Assembly (NCBI RefSeq): GCF_029784165.1
Contig: NC_073695.1
Coordinates: forward strand, 278,914,079-278,978,078
DNA from: Wyeomyia smithii
Taxonomy: Eukaryota > Arthropoda > Insecta > Diptera > Culicidae
DNA length: 64,000 nucleotides
Direction of reading: 5' to 3'
The translations under genes were made by a program, and so were the position numbers. Below, piece by piece: positions 40,209 through 52,871 of the stretch. The first letter of the stretch is position 1; every line of letters begins with the position of its first letter. The notes beneath the pieces were generated by a model, which saw only the letters and a list, made by a program, of their open reading frames with translations, did no database searches and had not been told where the DNA came from.

Positions 40209-43200
40209 CATGTTGTCATCATCATCAATCAAAAAAGAAATTGACCGCTTTGAGGCTACACATCCCGAAATCCTATTGAGCTGATAGTTTGCATGGGAAC
40301 CTTTTTCGAGAAGACGATATTTTCGATTCATGCCACTAAGCAAAGTTCGTAGGTCAGTGTTTGACTTTGTGTGCGATCGGGAATTGATTCTCAATTGAGC
40401 TGCGTTGCGCGTGGTCAGCTATCTTATTGATTATTCGGGAAGAGGATTACCAGGAGTTGCACACTCAGAATAATTAAGGTAGCATCATTTCGACGGTTAT
40501 TTGTTTAATTTCCGCTGGTTAAAATCAATCGCGGATAATCTCTAATTTTGGCTTTTTTGCGTTTAAAAGCATTTTTGGTCGTTTCTGAGTTTAATTTTCA
40601 GGTTTTTAGAATACAAATAATATCTATCAACATTGATTTAGGTAAAAATACCTACTCGTGTCTCTAATTCTGATCATTCACTCAAATCGTTGAAGTTCAA
40701 CGTATGCCAAAAAATTCGTTCAAACTGCTTTGTATGAAATCATTATACAGTCTAGCAACTAAATAAAAATTTCTTTAGAAAAGTCTATAGACCAGAATCC
40801 AGCTCAGATCAACGGCAAAACTGCATGGATTTGAACTGCATAAGAATCCAAAATATTTCGCCCCAAACCATCAATTCTTAGCCTGCTGCTCGCCGTTCGC
40901 AGAAAGTCTGAATGGGATTGTAAAACATCTTGCCCCAATACCGGGCACCGATCAAGATCAACCTTTGCTCCGCGCTGCGAACATCTTCATTACGTTCTGG
41001 CAGTATATCCAAGTGTCAGCCTGCTGTTGTACGATTCACTCGATATCCCAAGGTATTCATTCTTTGGGGGGACCATTGAGAAGAGAACAAAAAAAAAACA
41101 ATGAGAGCAATATCGAACCGCGTGCATCGTCAACTGCAGCCAGCAAACCGTGACCGACCGGGTCGCGTCCAGGTTCGAGATCTCCCGATGCACAGTTTAC
41201 ATTTACATTCCGTGGGCTTTTTTTGTTTTTGGCAAATCTGACCGTCACCTTTGTTTGTTTGTTTCCTTCTAGGAAAGACCTCGAAGCCAACGGGGAGGTG
41301 CAGTTTTTGTCGCTCCCTCTCGGAAGTATCAGATGACCGGTCTAAGATTCCTTGTGCGGTCACACGACAACGACGTCGTCGACGACGACTGGCTTTTGTT
41401 CTGGCTTGTTGAATTTACCAGAAGTGCTCTTGTGTCACGGGACGGAAACCCGGCCAAAATCTCGGCTATTCTTTTAATTCTCTGGCGCAAATGGTGCAAT
41501 CTCAGACTGCAGAAATGAAGTGTGAGTTGAATTCAGAAGTGTGAATGAAAAATATGTTCTTCACGCTTTTGTGGCAGCCGCCACCGGTTCAGGGTTTGTC
41601 TTTCTTCGGAGATGGCGACGATCTCATTTTCGCACTTTAGCCTTCCCTGCAAAGCCGGGCATAATGAATGCGGGCTCTGCCCGAGAGACGCTCGGACCTG
41701 CGGAAAAGTGATATACGTTAATTTAATTTTCACACATAAGCAGGGCAGCGTCGACGTGGGCAAGAAATGCACCGAACCATTCCGAGCAGGTTCGTCGCTT
41801 GTTAAACGTCGTGAAGAGAGCACAAAAAAACTCATTAAAAAGTGGTTTGTCTCGTAGCTGGGATTCTCTTTGTTTTCCCGTGGATTTCCATACAGCTACT
41901 TAGATTTAGGAAGAAACGGGTTTCCGGTTTTGATGGGCAAGTGAGAAACGTCAAATTTAATTATTTTCGCATTTTTTGTGATGGAAGCAGGTGTGACAGC
42001 ATCCGTTCTGACTGCGTTGTAAAGTAACCTCTAAACATTCTTAAAACAGGATATTTCACTGCTATGAACAGTCCAAAAATTTAAGTAAAATAACATCTGT
42101 TGCACCTCGGTTGTCATAATATATGCAAAAAGTTATTATTTATGTATGAGAAGCAAACCAAATTAAGATATTGTCTTCCAAATTGGGCTAATAATACGGT
42201 CAAAGCATCGAATTGCACCAATTAGATTTCTTCCACTATTGAGTTGGCAGCTTCAAAGCCCTAATTGATCCAATTGCCATTGAATAGTCAGCAAGCAAGA
42301 CGTTCGCTTATCTGTTTTAAATTCCAGACCATTAAATATGAAAAAAAAGAACAACGGCGTCAATGAAAATTAACCAGTCTTCAACTTACCTGGTGGCAGC
42401 AAAGCCGTAGGGCCATTTCGCAAATGTTTGCTTGTTATTTATTGTTTGTTGATTCACTCCCTTTGCAGAGCCCATCGCAGGCTGCAGCAGAGAGGCGAGA
42501 TACCGAAATTTGATAATATACTTGTTTGCGCTATGCCGCTTTGTTCGCATCGCTGGCATTTTCGTTACGCTGCTCGTTCGAAAACTATAATTATGAGACC
42601 ACTTCGTTTCCTGGAGTTTTAGCAAGAAAAATTTGAAATTAAAAGAGGCATTCTTCGCCTCGGCCGCCGTTCGACTGCTGCAACGGCAGAGATCGTTGAT
42701 TGAAACTAACCCGTTTTCTATTGAAACGACGGAATGGGGGACGGGTTCCGCTGATGCTGACTGCAACAGCACCAAGAGAACTGGTTCTGGTCAGTCGGCC
42801 TAAATTTCAACGTTTCAAAGACCCTCCTGTCTTTTCGGTCTGAGACTCAGTGCTAAATTTGTCAACTTGAAATTACATTGACAGCGATGAGTGATGACTC
42901 TACCAAAGAGAAACCAACAACTATTTTGCTGCGCTTCGGTTTGATATCTTCCGTTGACTGCTTGTGGCACCCGAGAACCCGAAAACACAACAGACGGATC
43001 GGAGAATCGTGCCAGTTGGCGGCGGAAACCGCGTGAGAAAACATAATCCCCCATGGCTAATCGGTGCGGGCAAGACGAGCGATGACAATTGCTGAGAAAA
43101 TTAAAACACATAACGATGGAGGAAAGTCGCCCCGAAACGGGTGCGCCGTGATGAACAAATAAGATCACTATAAAATGGTGCGAAATTCGATGTCGGTGGG

Positions 43201-46200
43201 TCGTTTTGCTCAGGAATTCAATGCTGTAATTGGGGCGTTATGATTTAAATTTTCAATTTCGAAATTTGTTGCCCCACAAAGCCATCTAATTGTAGCAGGT
43301 TTTTTAAAGCCTAGTGTAGACACAGTAATTAGTAAATTTTTTGCTCCTTCTCGAAGCAGTTTCGGGTGTCAACTGTAGAATAGAATGCAATAAAATTAGT
43401 AAGTAAATGAATGCTATTATCTACTCGTAAAAAGCTAACAATTGCAAATATTTTTGCTATGTAATTACCGTTAAAGTGGTGAAAACTTTATGATCGAAGA
43501 GCTTTGCCTTTTTATTACTTTCCCGTGACTATTTAATTCGATTGTCGGGGCTAAAACGCTACACCCAGCTGAACTCAAAAAGCAACCATTTTTTCGCCGA
43601 GAATAAAATTTATTGCCATAGACAAGCAACCTCGTGGAAGTTTAGCTGAGTTATTACGGAAAAACCACAAAAACAACTTTTACAGCAAAAAATGTGCTAA
43701 CAATGTACTAAAAATCTGCTTTTAAAGGATGAATTTCATGATGAAACCAGCTTATACTTTTAATGAAGTAGTAAATATGAATGGAGGCCAGTCTCAATCA
43801 CCCAAGCTATTTAAGATGTACAGTTTTCAATGAATTTAATATAACCAAAGAAAACTTTGTCACACAGCCCCAAGGTAAACCAAAAATTCAACCAGCCGTC
43901 CTTATTGAAGACAAACCAAAACGAAGAACGAAGAACCAATGGTGGATGCAAACCGACATACAAAAAAAAAGAAATAACCGGGCAACAAATCAAACATCAC
44001 GAAACGAGTATCATGTGATTATAGATGTAATAAATTTTCCGAATTGGTAATTTGGAAATGATAGCCTTATATGTCGTCGCCTGGAATGATTTTTCGTGGT
44101 CATTGATTTTTTGCTCCGTTCCACCGTTATTCACCGTTTCCGTCGGTGGCCTTAAGGAAAGATTAAGCGAAACAACCCACGTGCCATTCTGGCAGGAGTT
44201 GTAATCAACATTTAAGAATTATTATTTCTATCTAATTATTCAACGTTCGAATCTTTTTGTAAATTTGTAATTTCCCTACAACTTCATACATTTTCATTTC
44301 AATAGCTCCACGGCGGCAGTTGCACCATCGTCATCATCATCGCAATCAGTTGTACCCTGTCATCGTACGAACCCGTTGCCCTCCAGCCGCCTCCGAAGAA
44401 ATCTTTCAACACGCTGGAGTGTGCGTCCGAAACCATCCGGAACAGCCCAGTCTCAAGCCCGGCCGTTTAGAGCACAATCATATCGGAGCGTCCCATCGAG
44501 ATTGAAGAGGGCGAAGATTCCTCATAAGAAAATAAATTATGTTTTCTCGTCAGAATTATAATTGGATGTTCTCCTTTTTTTCGAAGCTGTGGTCGCCGCG
44601 CATCAAGCTGGCAACCGGACCCGACATTCACCTAATCCTTGCGCCATCCTCGCTGGCTGTACACACACGTGCGTGTATGCGTTGGCACTTGGTCCCCTTC
44701 AGCACTGAACGTATAATTTTCCGTGACTTTTCAACGAGTTTTACCACCGCGTTCATCTCGCCACCGCCTGTTGCGAAATTCACAGAGGGGCCAAAGATAA
44801 AGTGGCACTCAGGGTTGTAGGCATTGCAACGTTGAACATTGAACAACATCTAGAAACCCGAACTTTTGCTTACACCCTGAAAAGCGCAGTGCCAGCAGCA
44901 AACATAAAAATCGCAGTCGTTTGAAAGGTCCGTCTTTTCTTTTAGCGGCACCTCCCATTCCGTTTTGCGCTTAATAATTTATTTAGGGTTCCTTCCTTTT
45001 GGCCCCTTTTCCGCTCACTTGTGTTGGGTTGCTCTGCCCTGCTGACGCTAAAACCCGCAAAGGGCCAAAAACATCACACACCCATCCGGCGTATCAATGG
45101 AGCGCGGGGCGTCGGTAGATAACAAGCCACGACGGACGATGAGAAAAACGCCGCTCTGGCCGGAGAAGAACAACGAAACGGAAAGGAAACCTGGAGGCTA
45201 CTAATAAAAGGCAGAAAAAAGATCCCGACCTGTGGCCACCTAGCAGCAAACCAGTGGTTTTCTTAAAGTACTGGTTACCAACGCTATTGGCTTTTTTTTT
45301 TCCATAACGATTTCGTACTTCGGATATCCCTTGTAATTTTTCGGCTTAAGAGCTTAGTTTCGATGGGAGACGCTAGCCTTTCGTCAACGAGAAAAACAAA
45401 GCAAACCAACATTGAACAAACATCCTCTTGAATCGGAGCGCGATCGTGATCCCGGATGTCTGCAGTGATCTGCCGTATTCGATCCTGCCAGTCGATCTTA
45501 CCGCGGTGATTTCTCGGCTTTCCCTATACTCTACCGGGCGCAAATGTCTTTGGGGTTCTCGTTCGACACCGCCGAGCCCGGCAGAATGACTCTCGGCTTC
45601 AGACTAATAAGATAATTACGGGTAAAACAAACAACAGATCGTCGATCATAACAGTCGAAGGAATTCCGTTCTAGGCGGGTCTCATTTGCCTTGATACAAG
45701 CTGAACCGTTTGGAGCCCGACGGGCACAATTGACCGAGCCGGGGTTTGGCCGACGTGGAGAAAGAGAAATCACGTTATGTCATTAAATTAATTTCGTACA
45801 GTTATTAAAGAGTCGCTTTACCACAATAATGGAGGGCTAGTTACTTTCTTCCCGAAGGAAGAAGGTAAGAGAACCTCTGCTGCGGTAGTGCGCTGCGGTA
45901 TGATATTAAATAGGTAATGACAGCAAAATTGCCGGGTCGGGGCAGGATTTTTCGCGAACTGCGGGAATGATGCCCTCGTGGCGGCCAGACCAGGATCATT
46001 GTTTCCAGCTGAAAGCAATCTACTCATTGGATTTTAAACGCGATACACACCGAATGGATAGATGGTAGGCATGAAAATTATCGTCGAATAATTGTTCTGT
46101 GGCGAGCTATAAATTTGCCTCGATTCCATATGTTTTATCGGTCGGGCAGTTGATCAAATTATTATCGTTCGGAGAATTTCAAGAGCAAATAAACGGGTAA

Positions 46201-46386
46201 TTATTTTTATTTATTTATGAAAAATAAGCTATTTCGCGCTTTCGCCCAAAATGTGAATTCTCATTTTCGTGATAACGATATTTCGTGCTCCTGTTACGAG
46301 AAGATGGCAAAGGTTTTACTATGAGCAACATAATCATGAACGTAAAATCAGTAATCGACAACCTTTCGTTATTATAACCAAAGTTT
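40209..46386. other. Unassigned DNA, apparently non-coding
   Basis: This 6-kb stretch carries no recognisable LINE, DNA-transposon or RNA-gene signal. Short open frames lack motifs and overlap on both strands. A Ser/Arg/Pro-rich frame at about 44304-44561, preceded by a pyrimidine tract and AG, is the only exon-like feature and is discussed in the findings. The region is moderately GC-balanced and could contain host regulatory or intronic DNA. Confidence 0.4.
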
Positions 46387-46741
46387 ATAGAGCGGGGGCC
46401 TAGTGTGGTTGGTAACGTATCCGCCAACCACGCTCGACGCCTGGGTTCGAATCCCACCGCCGACATAGGTGTCGATGGTTGTGAGGTGGCGTGATCCACT
46501 CACAACCAACCCAACTGGTCTAGATTCAATCTTAGCCGACACCGGGAGATTTTCTGAGGCGAAAAATCTCTGGGATCACGCCTTCCATAGCATGAGGAAG
46601 TAAAGCCGTTGGCGCCGGTCCGTTAATAAACGGGTCGTGAGTTAGGGTCCTGGGTGTGGAGTCGCCTCCCTGGGCGTCGGTGATTGGCCACAACAGTGGC
46701 GGAACTAGACCGACGGAAAATAAGCGAGAATAAAAAAAAAA
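46387..46741 (+). mobile_element. tRNA-derived SINE, copy 2 (plus strand)
   Basis: It begins GAGCGGGGGCC. A box TAGTGTGGTTGG lies at 46401-46412 and B box GGTTCGAATCC at 46444-46454, the spacing expected of a Pol III tRNA-type promoter. A body of about 240 bp unrelated to tRNA follows and ends CGGAAAATAAGCGAGAATAA plus an A tail. ATAACCAAAGTTT flanks it (46374-46386 and 46741-46753). Copy 1 at 17331-17689 is near-identical, so the family has been active fairly recently. Family name not assigned. Confidence 0.88.
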
Positions 46742-46919
46742 TAACCAAAGTTTTATCTTGGCGGACAAAATACTTTCGAAAAGTTTCTGATTGCATATTT
46801 TACCCTAATGCCATATGTTTATTGCAATTTACTCAATCAGTTGGGAGTAACAAGTTCATAATTGTTTATGATGGATTGTTGCTGACTAGCATTCGTTATC
46901 GTTTCATATGAGAACACAT

Positions 46920-47010
46920 TTGGTACTCACTGTTCTAACACAATACTGTTATCCAGTCACCGCAGGGCAAGTCCAAAGAGCAATTCAAGATGTTCCAACT
47001 AATTTGATTT
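46920..47010 (+). pseudogene. CR1/jockey-like LINE fragment, upstream part
   Basis: A weak frame TAGQVQRAIQDVPTN reads into the fragment found after I-clade copy 2, and resembles the S/AG.VQRA..D region that precedes RT in CR1/jockey-like LINEs. The target duplication of copy 2 lies at its end (46997-47010), so this and 52872-53400 were once contiguous. Confidence 0.35.
46997..47010. repeat. Target-site duplication of I-clade copy 2 (left)
   Basis: AACTAATTTGATTT occurs here immediately before CATTCTGTGCC, and again at 52858-52871 after the A tail. The leading AA is ambiguous with the tail. It fixes the 5' end of the family at CATTCTG. Confidence 0.85.
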
Positions 47011-47045
47011 CATTCTGTGCCGAACACGCATCAGTACTGGACGTG
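47011..47045 (+). promoter_or_regulatory. Predicted internal promoter of I-clade copy 2
   Basis: CATTC is at +1, and GGACGTG at +29 to +35 (47039-47045) has the spacing of the initiator and downstream promoter element known from jockey and I-type LINEs. It is identical in position to copy 1. Function is inferred. Confidence 0.6.
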
Positions 47046-47457
47046 TTTGGTGATCGGTCCGATAGAGTATAAAACAAAAGACGTGTGAACAAGTGTTGGC
47101 ATTGTTTGCCTGGTCGAGTGAAATAAATCCGGGTTCAAGGTCGTTCCTTTGTGCAACTGTTTCGCATCGTGACTGCCAGCTGGTGCGTAAGCCGATTTGG
47201 CTGCTGGCTGGATTGTGCTACAGCAGTGGACGAGACACAAACGAGGAAAAAGAAGAAGCCATCAGTGTCAGCGAGTCGTATCGCTGTGTGGAGTGATCTC
47301 ACACCTGGCTCGCTGCTGGTGGCTGTTTGGTGCTGCTGTATTGGTGCTGCTGGCTGTAACGGCTGCTACTTCGAACGATCGGACAACCAACCTTACTGGA
47401 AGGGAGAAATAAAAAGGTACGTGTTCTTGTCAGCGCTAGTGCGCTAAACATAGCGCG

Positions 47458-48828
47458 ATGGATGTAGATCCCTCGCCTCCCGCGCCACCATCCCCGAACC
47501 CCTCTGACCCTGACCCTTCTGTTACCCCCTCCCCTGTTCATTCTCCAGTCCCCCCTCGCCCCAGGCTTTACCCAGACGGAGCCCAGGGCAGCTATACTGT
47601 CTATTTTCGGCCAAAGGCGGGACCGAAATCGAAACAGTTGAACCTCTTGCAGATTTCTAAAGACCTGACGAAGGAGTACAAGGGCGTGACCGAAATTTCC
47701 AAGGTCCGGCCTAACAAGCTCCGTGTCGTGGTCGGTAACCTGAAAGAGGCCAACGATATAGCTTGCTCTGAGCTCTTCACACGCGAGTATCGCGTTTACA
47801 TACCCGCACGAGACGTGGAGATCGACGGTGTCATAACCGATTCGAGTCTGTCCGTCGAGTGTATACTGCAAAGTGCCAAAGGGTGCTTTAAGAACAAAAC
47901 GTGTCCCGAAGTAAAGGTGCTCGACTGCAAGCAATTGCGGTCAGCATCGATCATCGGTGGCAAAACAGTATACACTCCGTCAGACTCGTTTCGAGTTACG
48001 TTCGCCGGGTCTGCACTACCAAGCCACGTCTCGATCCACCGGGTTCGTCTCCCTGTGAGGCTCTACGTGCCCCGCGTCATGAACTGCCTGAATTGCAAGC
48101 AGTTAGGCCATACAGCCGCCTACTGCTGCAATAAGGCACGTTGTGGCAAGTGTGGGGAGTCTCATGCGGAAGATTCTTGCAGTGTTAACGCTGAAAAGTG
48201 TATTCACTGCGGAGAAAATCTGCATGAGCTCTCGACATGTGCGGTGTACATGCAGCGCAGGGATAAAATAAAACGGTCTCTCAAAGAGCGTTCAAAGCGT
48301 TCCTACGCTGACATGCTGAAGAAGACCGTTACCACTTCTCCCGTTACTTCGAACCCCTTCGATCTGTTGCCCTCTGAGGAAACCGATTCTGACGATTCAC
48401 CAGCGGGAGCATCTTACGCCAATCCTGGGGAGTCTAGAAAGAGGAAAAATATTTCCTCTCCTAAACTTCCCAGAAAAGGTCCTAAGATTTCTCAAAGTGA
48501 AATGAAAGTTACAAACAAACCAAACAGTGCTGCGGAAAAACCGAAGCAAACTCCTCCTGGGCTGGCAAATTTAAAGTCCCAGAAGGAGTTCCCAGCACTG
48601 CCAGGAACATCTAAAACCCCAGTTGCTCCTTTTACACTCCCAGTTGATGAAACAAACTCTGGATTAGTGAAATTTTCTGACATTGTGGACTGGATTTTTG
48701 AAACTTTCAATGTACCCGATCCAATTAAAATTTTTCTTACAGCATTCCTCCCAACAGTTAGATCATTTTTGAAGCAGTTGACTGCCCAATGGCCCCTCCT
48801 TGCAGCGATTGTATCCTTCGATGCCTAA
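47458..48828 (+). CDS. I-clade LINE ORF1 (Gag-like nucleic-acid-binding protein), copy 2
   Basis: 456 residues, the same length as copy 1, with scattered substitutions (MDVDPSPP start). Three CCHC knuckles lie at about residues 205-255 (CLNCKQLGH, CGKCGESH, CIHCGENLH), after a conserved N-terminal domain (YTVYFRPKAG, VRPNKLRVVV). A Ser/Lys-rich linker and the C-terminal VDWIFETFNVPDPIKIFLTA block follow. It likely coats element RNA and takes it to the target with ORF2 protein. The reading frame is intact. The stop TAA lies inside the ORF2 start context ATGCCTAA. Confidence 0.92.
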   Translation: MDVDPSPPAPPSPNPSDPDPSVTPSPVHSPVPPRPRLYPDGAQGSYTVYFRPKAGPKSKQLNLLQISKDLTKEYKGVTEISKVRPNKLRVVVGNLKEANDIACSELFTREYRVYIPARDVEIDGVITDSSLSVECILQSAKGCFKNKTCPEVKVLDCKQLRSASIIGGKTVYTPSDSFRVTFAGSALPSHVSIHRVRLPVRLYVPRVMNCLNCKQLGHTAAYCCNKARCGKCGESHAEDSCSVNAEKCIHCGENLHELSTCAVYMQRRDKIKRSLKERSKRSYADMLKKTVTTSPVTSNPFDLLPSEETDSDDSPAGASYANPGESRKRKNISSPKLPRKGPKISQSEMKVTNKPNSAAEKPKQTPPGLANLKSQKEFPALPGTSKTPVAPFTLPVDETNSGLVKFSDIVDWIFETFNVPDPIKIFLTAFLPTVRSFLKQLTAQWPLLAAIVSFDA

Positions 48829-51800
48829 TTCAACTGCGTATACGAAGGATTCTATCTCTGTCTTACAGTGGAATTGTAGAAGTATTTTACCAAAAATGGA
48901 TTCATTTAAAGTTTTAATAAATAGAAACAAATGCGATGCATTTTCCCTTTGTGAAACTTGGCTTACTTCAAACATTGATCTCAACTTCTATGATTTTAAT
49001 ATTATTCGCCTTGATCGAGACTCCCCATATGGAGGAGTACTTTTAGGGATTAAAAAGTGCTATTCTTTCTATCGTATTAACCTCCCCTCGATTCCAGGCA
49101 TCGAAGTTGTCGCATGTCAAATGACAATACAAGGTAAAGAGCTTTGTATTGCCTCAATATATATTCCTCCCAGAGCACAGGTTGGGCAACGGCTGCTCTT
49201 TGATTTAATAGAACTTCTTCCCTCGCCACGTTTGATTTTGGGAGACTTCAACTCTCATGGCGTGGCTTGGGGTTCCCCATACAATGATAACCGCTCCTCT
49301 TTAATCTATAACCTTTGCGATGACTTCGACATGACTATTTTAAACAACGGTGAAATGACACGTATCCCGAAACCTCCAGCGCGCCCAAGCGCTTTGGATC
49401 TATCCTTATGTTCGACGTCGCTACGGTTGGATTGCACATGGAAGGTAATCCTCGATCCTCACGGTAGCGACCATCTGCCTATTCTTATTTCAATTACTAA
49501 CGGGTCAACTCGCATGCGACCAATTGACATTCCGTATGACCTCACACGAAATGTCGATTGGAAGTTATACGAGGAAATGATTTCAAAAGCGGTCGAGTCG
49601 ATTCAACATCATTCACCACTTGAAGAATACAACCTCCTCGCGGGCTTGATTCTCGACGCCGCGTTGCAAGCCCAAACGAAGAAATATCCCGGCGTAACGA
49701 TCAAAGAACGGCCTCCCACTCCGTCTACACGCAAAGATCCGACGCGTTTAAGGCCTACCAGACGGGAGGTATACCTGGCGACTATTTACGGTATTCGGAG
49801 CTTGATACCAAGCTTAAAAGCTTGGCTAAAGCAAAGAAACGTGGATATTGGCGTCGGTTCGTGAACGAGACGTCGAGGGAGACATCGATGAGCACTCTTT
49901 GGAACACAGCCCGAAGAATGCGGAATCGCGTAACGGTCAACGAAAGCGAGGAGTCTTCAAGTAGGTGGATATTTGATTTTGCCAGGAAAGTATGTCCGGA
50001 CTCTGTTCCTGAGCAAAATATTGTTCGCGATGCGTCTCCGGGCCACGACGCGATAGAATCACCTTTTACGATGGCAGAACTTTCAGTTGCCCTCCTGTCC
50101 TGTAACAATAACGCGCCTGGATTAGATAGAATCAAATTCAACTTGTTGAAGAATCTACCCGGCAATGCCAAGAGGCGCTTGTTGAACTTGTTCAATAAGT
50201 TCCTGGAGCAAAACATTGTACCGCAGGATTGGAGGCAAGTGAAGGTGATCGCCATCCAAAAACCAGGGAAACCAGCTTCTAATCACAACTCTTATAGGCC
50301 GATTGCAATGCTATCCTGTATCCGGAAATTGATGGAAAAAATGATACTCCGTCGTTTAGACCACTGGGTCGAATCAAATGGTCTACTATCAGAAACTCAA
50401 TTTGGCTTCCGCCGTGCCAAAGGGACGAATGATTGTCTTGCGTTGCTTTCAACAGATATTCAGCTGGCGTATGCTCGTAAAGAACAAATGGCGTCTGCGT
50501 TCTTGGACATTAAGGGGGCTTTTGATTCCGTTTCTATTGACATTCTTTCGGGTAAACTTCACCGACAAGGATTTTCTCCAATTTTGAACAATTTTTTGCA
50601 CAATTTGTTGTCCGAAAAGCACATGCATTTTACGCACGGCGATTTGACAACTTTTCGCATTAGCTACATGGGTCTTCCCCAGGGCTCATGTTTAAGCCCC
50701 CTTCTTTACAACTTTTATGTAAATGACATCGACGAATGTCTGGCAAATTCATGCACGATAAGACAACTTGCAGACGACAGTGTAATCTCTGTTACAGGAG
50801 CCAAAGCTGCCGATTTGCAAGGACCATTGCAAGATACCTTGGACAATTTGTCTGCTTGGGCTTTACAGCTAGGTATCGAATTCTCTCCGGAGAAGACTGA
50901 GATAGTAGTTTTTTCTAGGAAGCATGAACCTGCTCAGCTTCAAACACAATTAATGGGTAAAACGATTTCTCAGGTTTTGGTACACAAATATCTTGGTGTC
51001 TGGTTCGACTCTAAAGGCACCTGGGGTTGTCACGTGAGGTATCTGATGAAAAAATGTCAACAAAGAGTGAATTTTCTTCGTACAATAACCGGACAATGGT
51101 GGGGAGCCCATCCAGGAGACCTTATAAGGCTTTACCAAACAACGATATTGTCTGTTATTGAATACGGGTGTTTCTGCTTCCGCTCCGCAGCAAACACACA
51201 TTTGATCAAACTGGAGCGAATACAATATCGTTGTTTGCGTATCGCCTTAGGTTGCATGCAGTCGACCCATACGATGAGTTTGGAGGTTTTAGCTGGAGTA
51301 CTACCATTGAAAAACCGCTTCTGGAGCCTGTCTTCTCGTATTCTAATCAAATGTGAGGTCTTGAACCGTCCCGTGATTGAAAATTTTGAAAGGTTAATCG
51401 AACTTAATTCTCAAACCCGTTTTATGACATTGTATTTCAATCACATGTCCCAAAATATTAACCCTTCTTCGAATATTCCAAATCGTGTCGACTTATCAAA
51501 TACTTCTGATTCTACTGTGTTTTTCGATACATCCATGATAGAAGAAACTCGTGGAATCCCGGATCATTTACGCGTGCAGCAGATCCCTAAAATTTTTTCC
51601 AATAAATATCGAAACATCAACTGCGACAATATGTACTACACTGACGGATCACTTCTTGATGGGTCCACTGGCTTCGGTATCTTCAATAACAATTTAACCG
51701 TCTCCCATAAGCTCGATAATCCTGCTTCTGTTTACGTCGCAGAATTAGCTGCAATTCAGTACACCCTAGGGATTATCGAAAAAATGCCCACGGACCATTA

Positions 51801-52482
51801 TTTCATCTTTACGGACAGTCTCAGTTCCATTGAGGCTCTCCGATCGATGAAAGATGTTAAGCACTCTCCGTATTTCCTGGGGAAAATACGGGAACATCTG
51901 AGTGCTTTATCCGAAAAATCTACTCAGATTACCTTAGCGTGGGTCCCTTCTCACTGCTCGATACCGGGTAATGAGAAAGCGGACTCTTTGGCTAAGGTGG
52001 GCGCAACAAACGGTGATATTTATGAAAGACCAATTGCCTTTAATGAATTTTTCGCACTTGTACGTCAGAATACGATCATCAGTTGGCAAAATGCTTGGAC
52101 CAGAGGGGAATTGGGAAGGTGGTTACATTCCATAATCCCCAAAGTATCGACGAACCCGTGGTTCAAGGGGTTGGATGTAGGTCGGGATTTCATTTGCGTG
52201 ATGTCCCGGCTTATGTCCAATCACTATAGATTTGACGCGCTCCTCCGTCGTGTTGGGCTCGGGGAAAGTGGTATCTGTGCCTGTGGTGAAGGTTATCACG
52301 ACATAGAGCATGTGGTTTGGTCATGCCCTGTACACCGTGACGCCAGGTCTAAATTAATAGCTTCCCTGCAGGCCGAGGGTAGACAGCCGGCTGTTCCTGT
52401 TCGTGATGTCTTGGCGAGCCGTGACCTATCCTACATGTCCCTTATATACGTTTTCCTGAAATCCATCCACGCCCCAGTCTAG
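48821..52482 (+). pseudogene. I-clade LINE ORF2 (endonuclease-RT-RNase H), copy 2, one deletion
   Basis: ORF2 starts at ATG 48821, overlapping the ORF1 stop. Endonuclease: LQWNCRS near 48866, LGDFNSHG near 49240, GSDHLPI near 49462. RT: FRRAKGTNDCL near 50407, FLDIKGAFDS near 50500, GLPQGSCLSPLLYNF near 50670, catalytic LADDS near 50770. RNase H: YYTDGSLLDGS near 51637, FTDSLSS near 51807, WVPSHCSIPGNEKADSLAK near 51940. The C-terminal CACGEGYHDIEH knuckle is near 52275. A 25-bp deletion near 49723, relative to copy 1, removes the WWDQECSD region and shifts frame; the downstream part stays open for 886 codons. With those 25 bp present the frame would be 1229 codons including stop. Confidence 0.9.
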
Positions 52483-52857
52483 TCCCGTTCCCCTCCGTCT
52501 ACACCCAACAAAACGACAAGAACACGTTTGAACCTTAAGCACAAAACCAGCAACCAGACCCCGCACAACAGAACCAGGACCCAAGGACTACGAGCCTCTG
52601 TCCCAACTCACGACATCGTGGCTCAGCAGAACGAATCCATACATGCCATTCGACGATTATCAGACGACCATTGAACAACAAAACACTGATTGGAAATCCC
52701 ATGCTAGTTTTAAGTTAGACTTAATTTCAGCTCGTAGTCGGCAGCGAGGATAAAAAATTTGCTTTAGTTTTTAAGTCATCAGATATAATTGGCGCCGTTA
52801 AACATTAAATTGTATTTGTGCCGTGTCAAATAAATGTTATGTGAAGAAAAAAAAAAA
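52483..52857 (+). other. 3' UTR and A tail of I-clade copy 2
   Basis: The first about 50 bases and last about 170 bases match copy 1; the stretch about 52535-52690 does not align well. It ends GTCAAATAAATG, then GTGAAG and an A run. Confidence 0.75.
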
Positions 52858-52871
52858 AACTAATTTGATTT

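Larger units (their letters stand above)
47011..52857 (+). mobile_element. Full-length I-clade non-LTR retrotransposon, copy 2 (nearly intact)
   Basis: The structure matches copy 1: 5' UTR 47011-47457, ORF1 47458-48828, ORF2 48821-52482, 3' UTR with AATAAA and an A tail, and a 14-bp duplication. The coding regions are near-identical to copy 1, but only one disabling change is visible, a 25-bp deletion in ORF2. It is therefore the youngest-looking LINE in the window. It interrupts a CR1/jockey-like fragment. Initiator and DPE-like motifs lie at 47011 and 47039-47045. Confidence 0.92.

Noticed and set aside
46444..46454. A functional tRNA gene
   Set aside because: The A and B boxes belong to a SINE with a non-tRNA body, A tail and target duplication; no complete cloverleaf was found.
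46215..46768. Two minus-strand frames beginning MDHATSQPS and MSAKIK as proteins
   Set aside because: They are antisense readings of the tRNA-derived SINE; the same peptides recur in the other SINE copy at 17299-17960.
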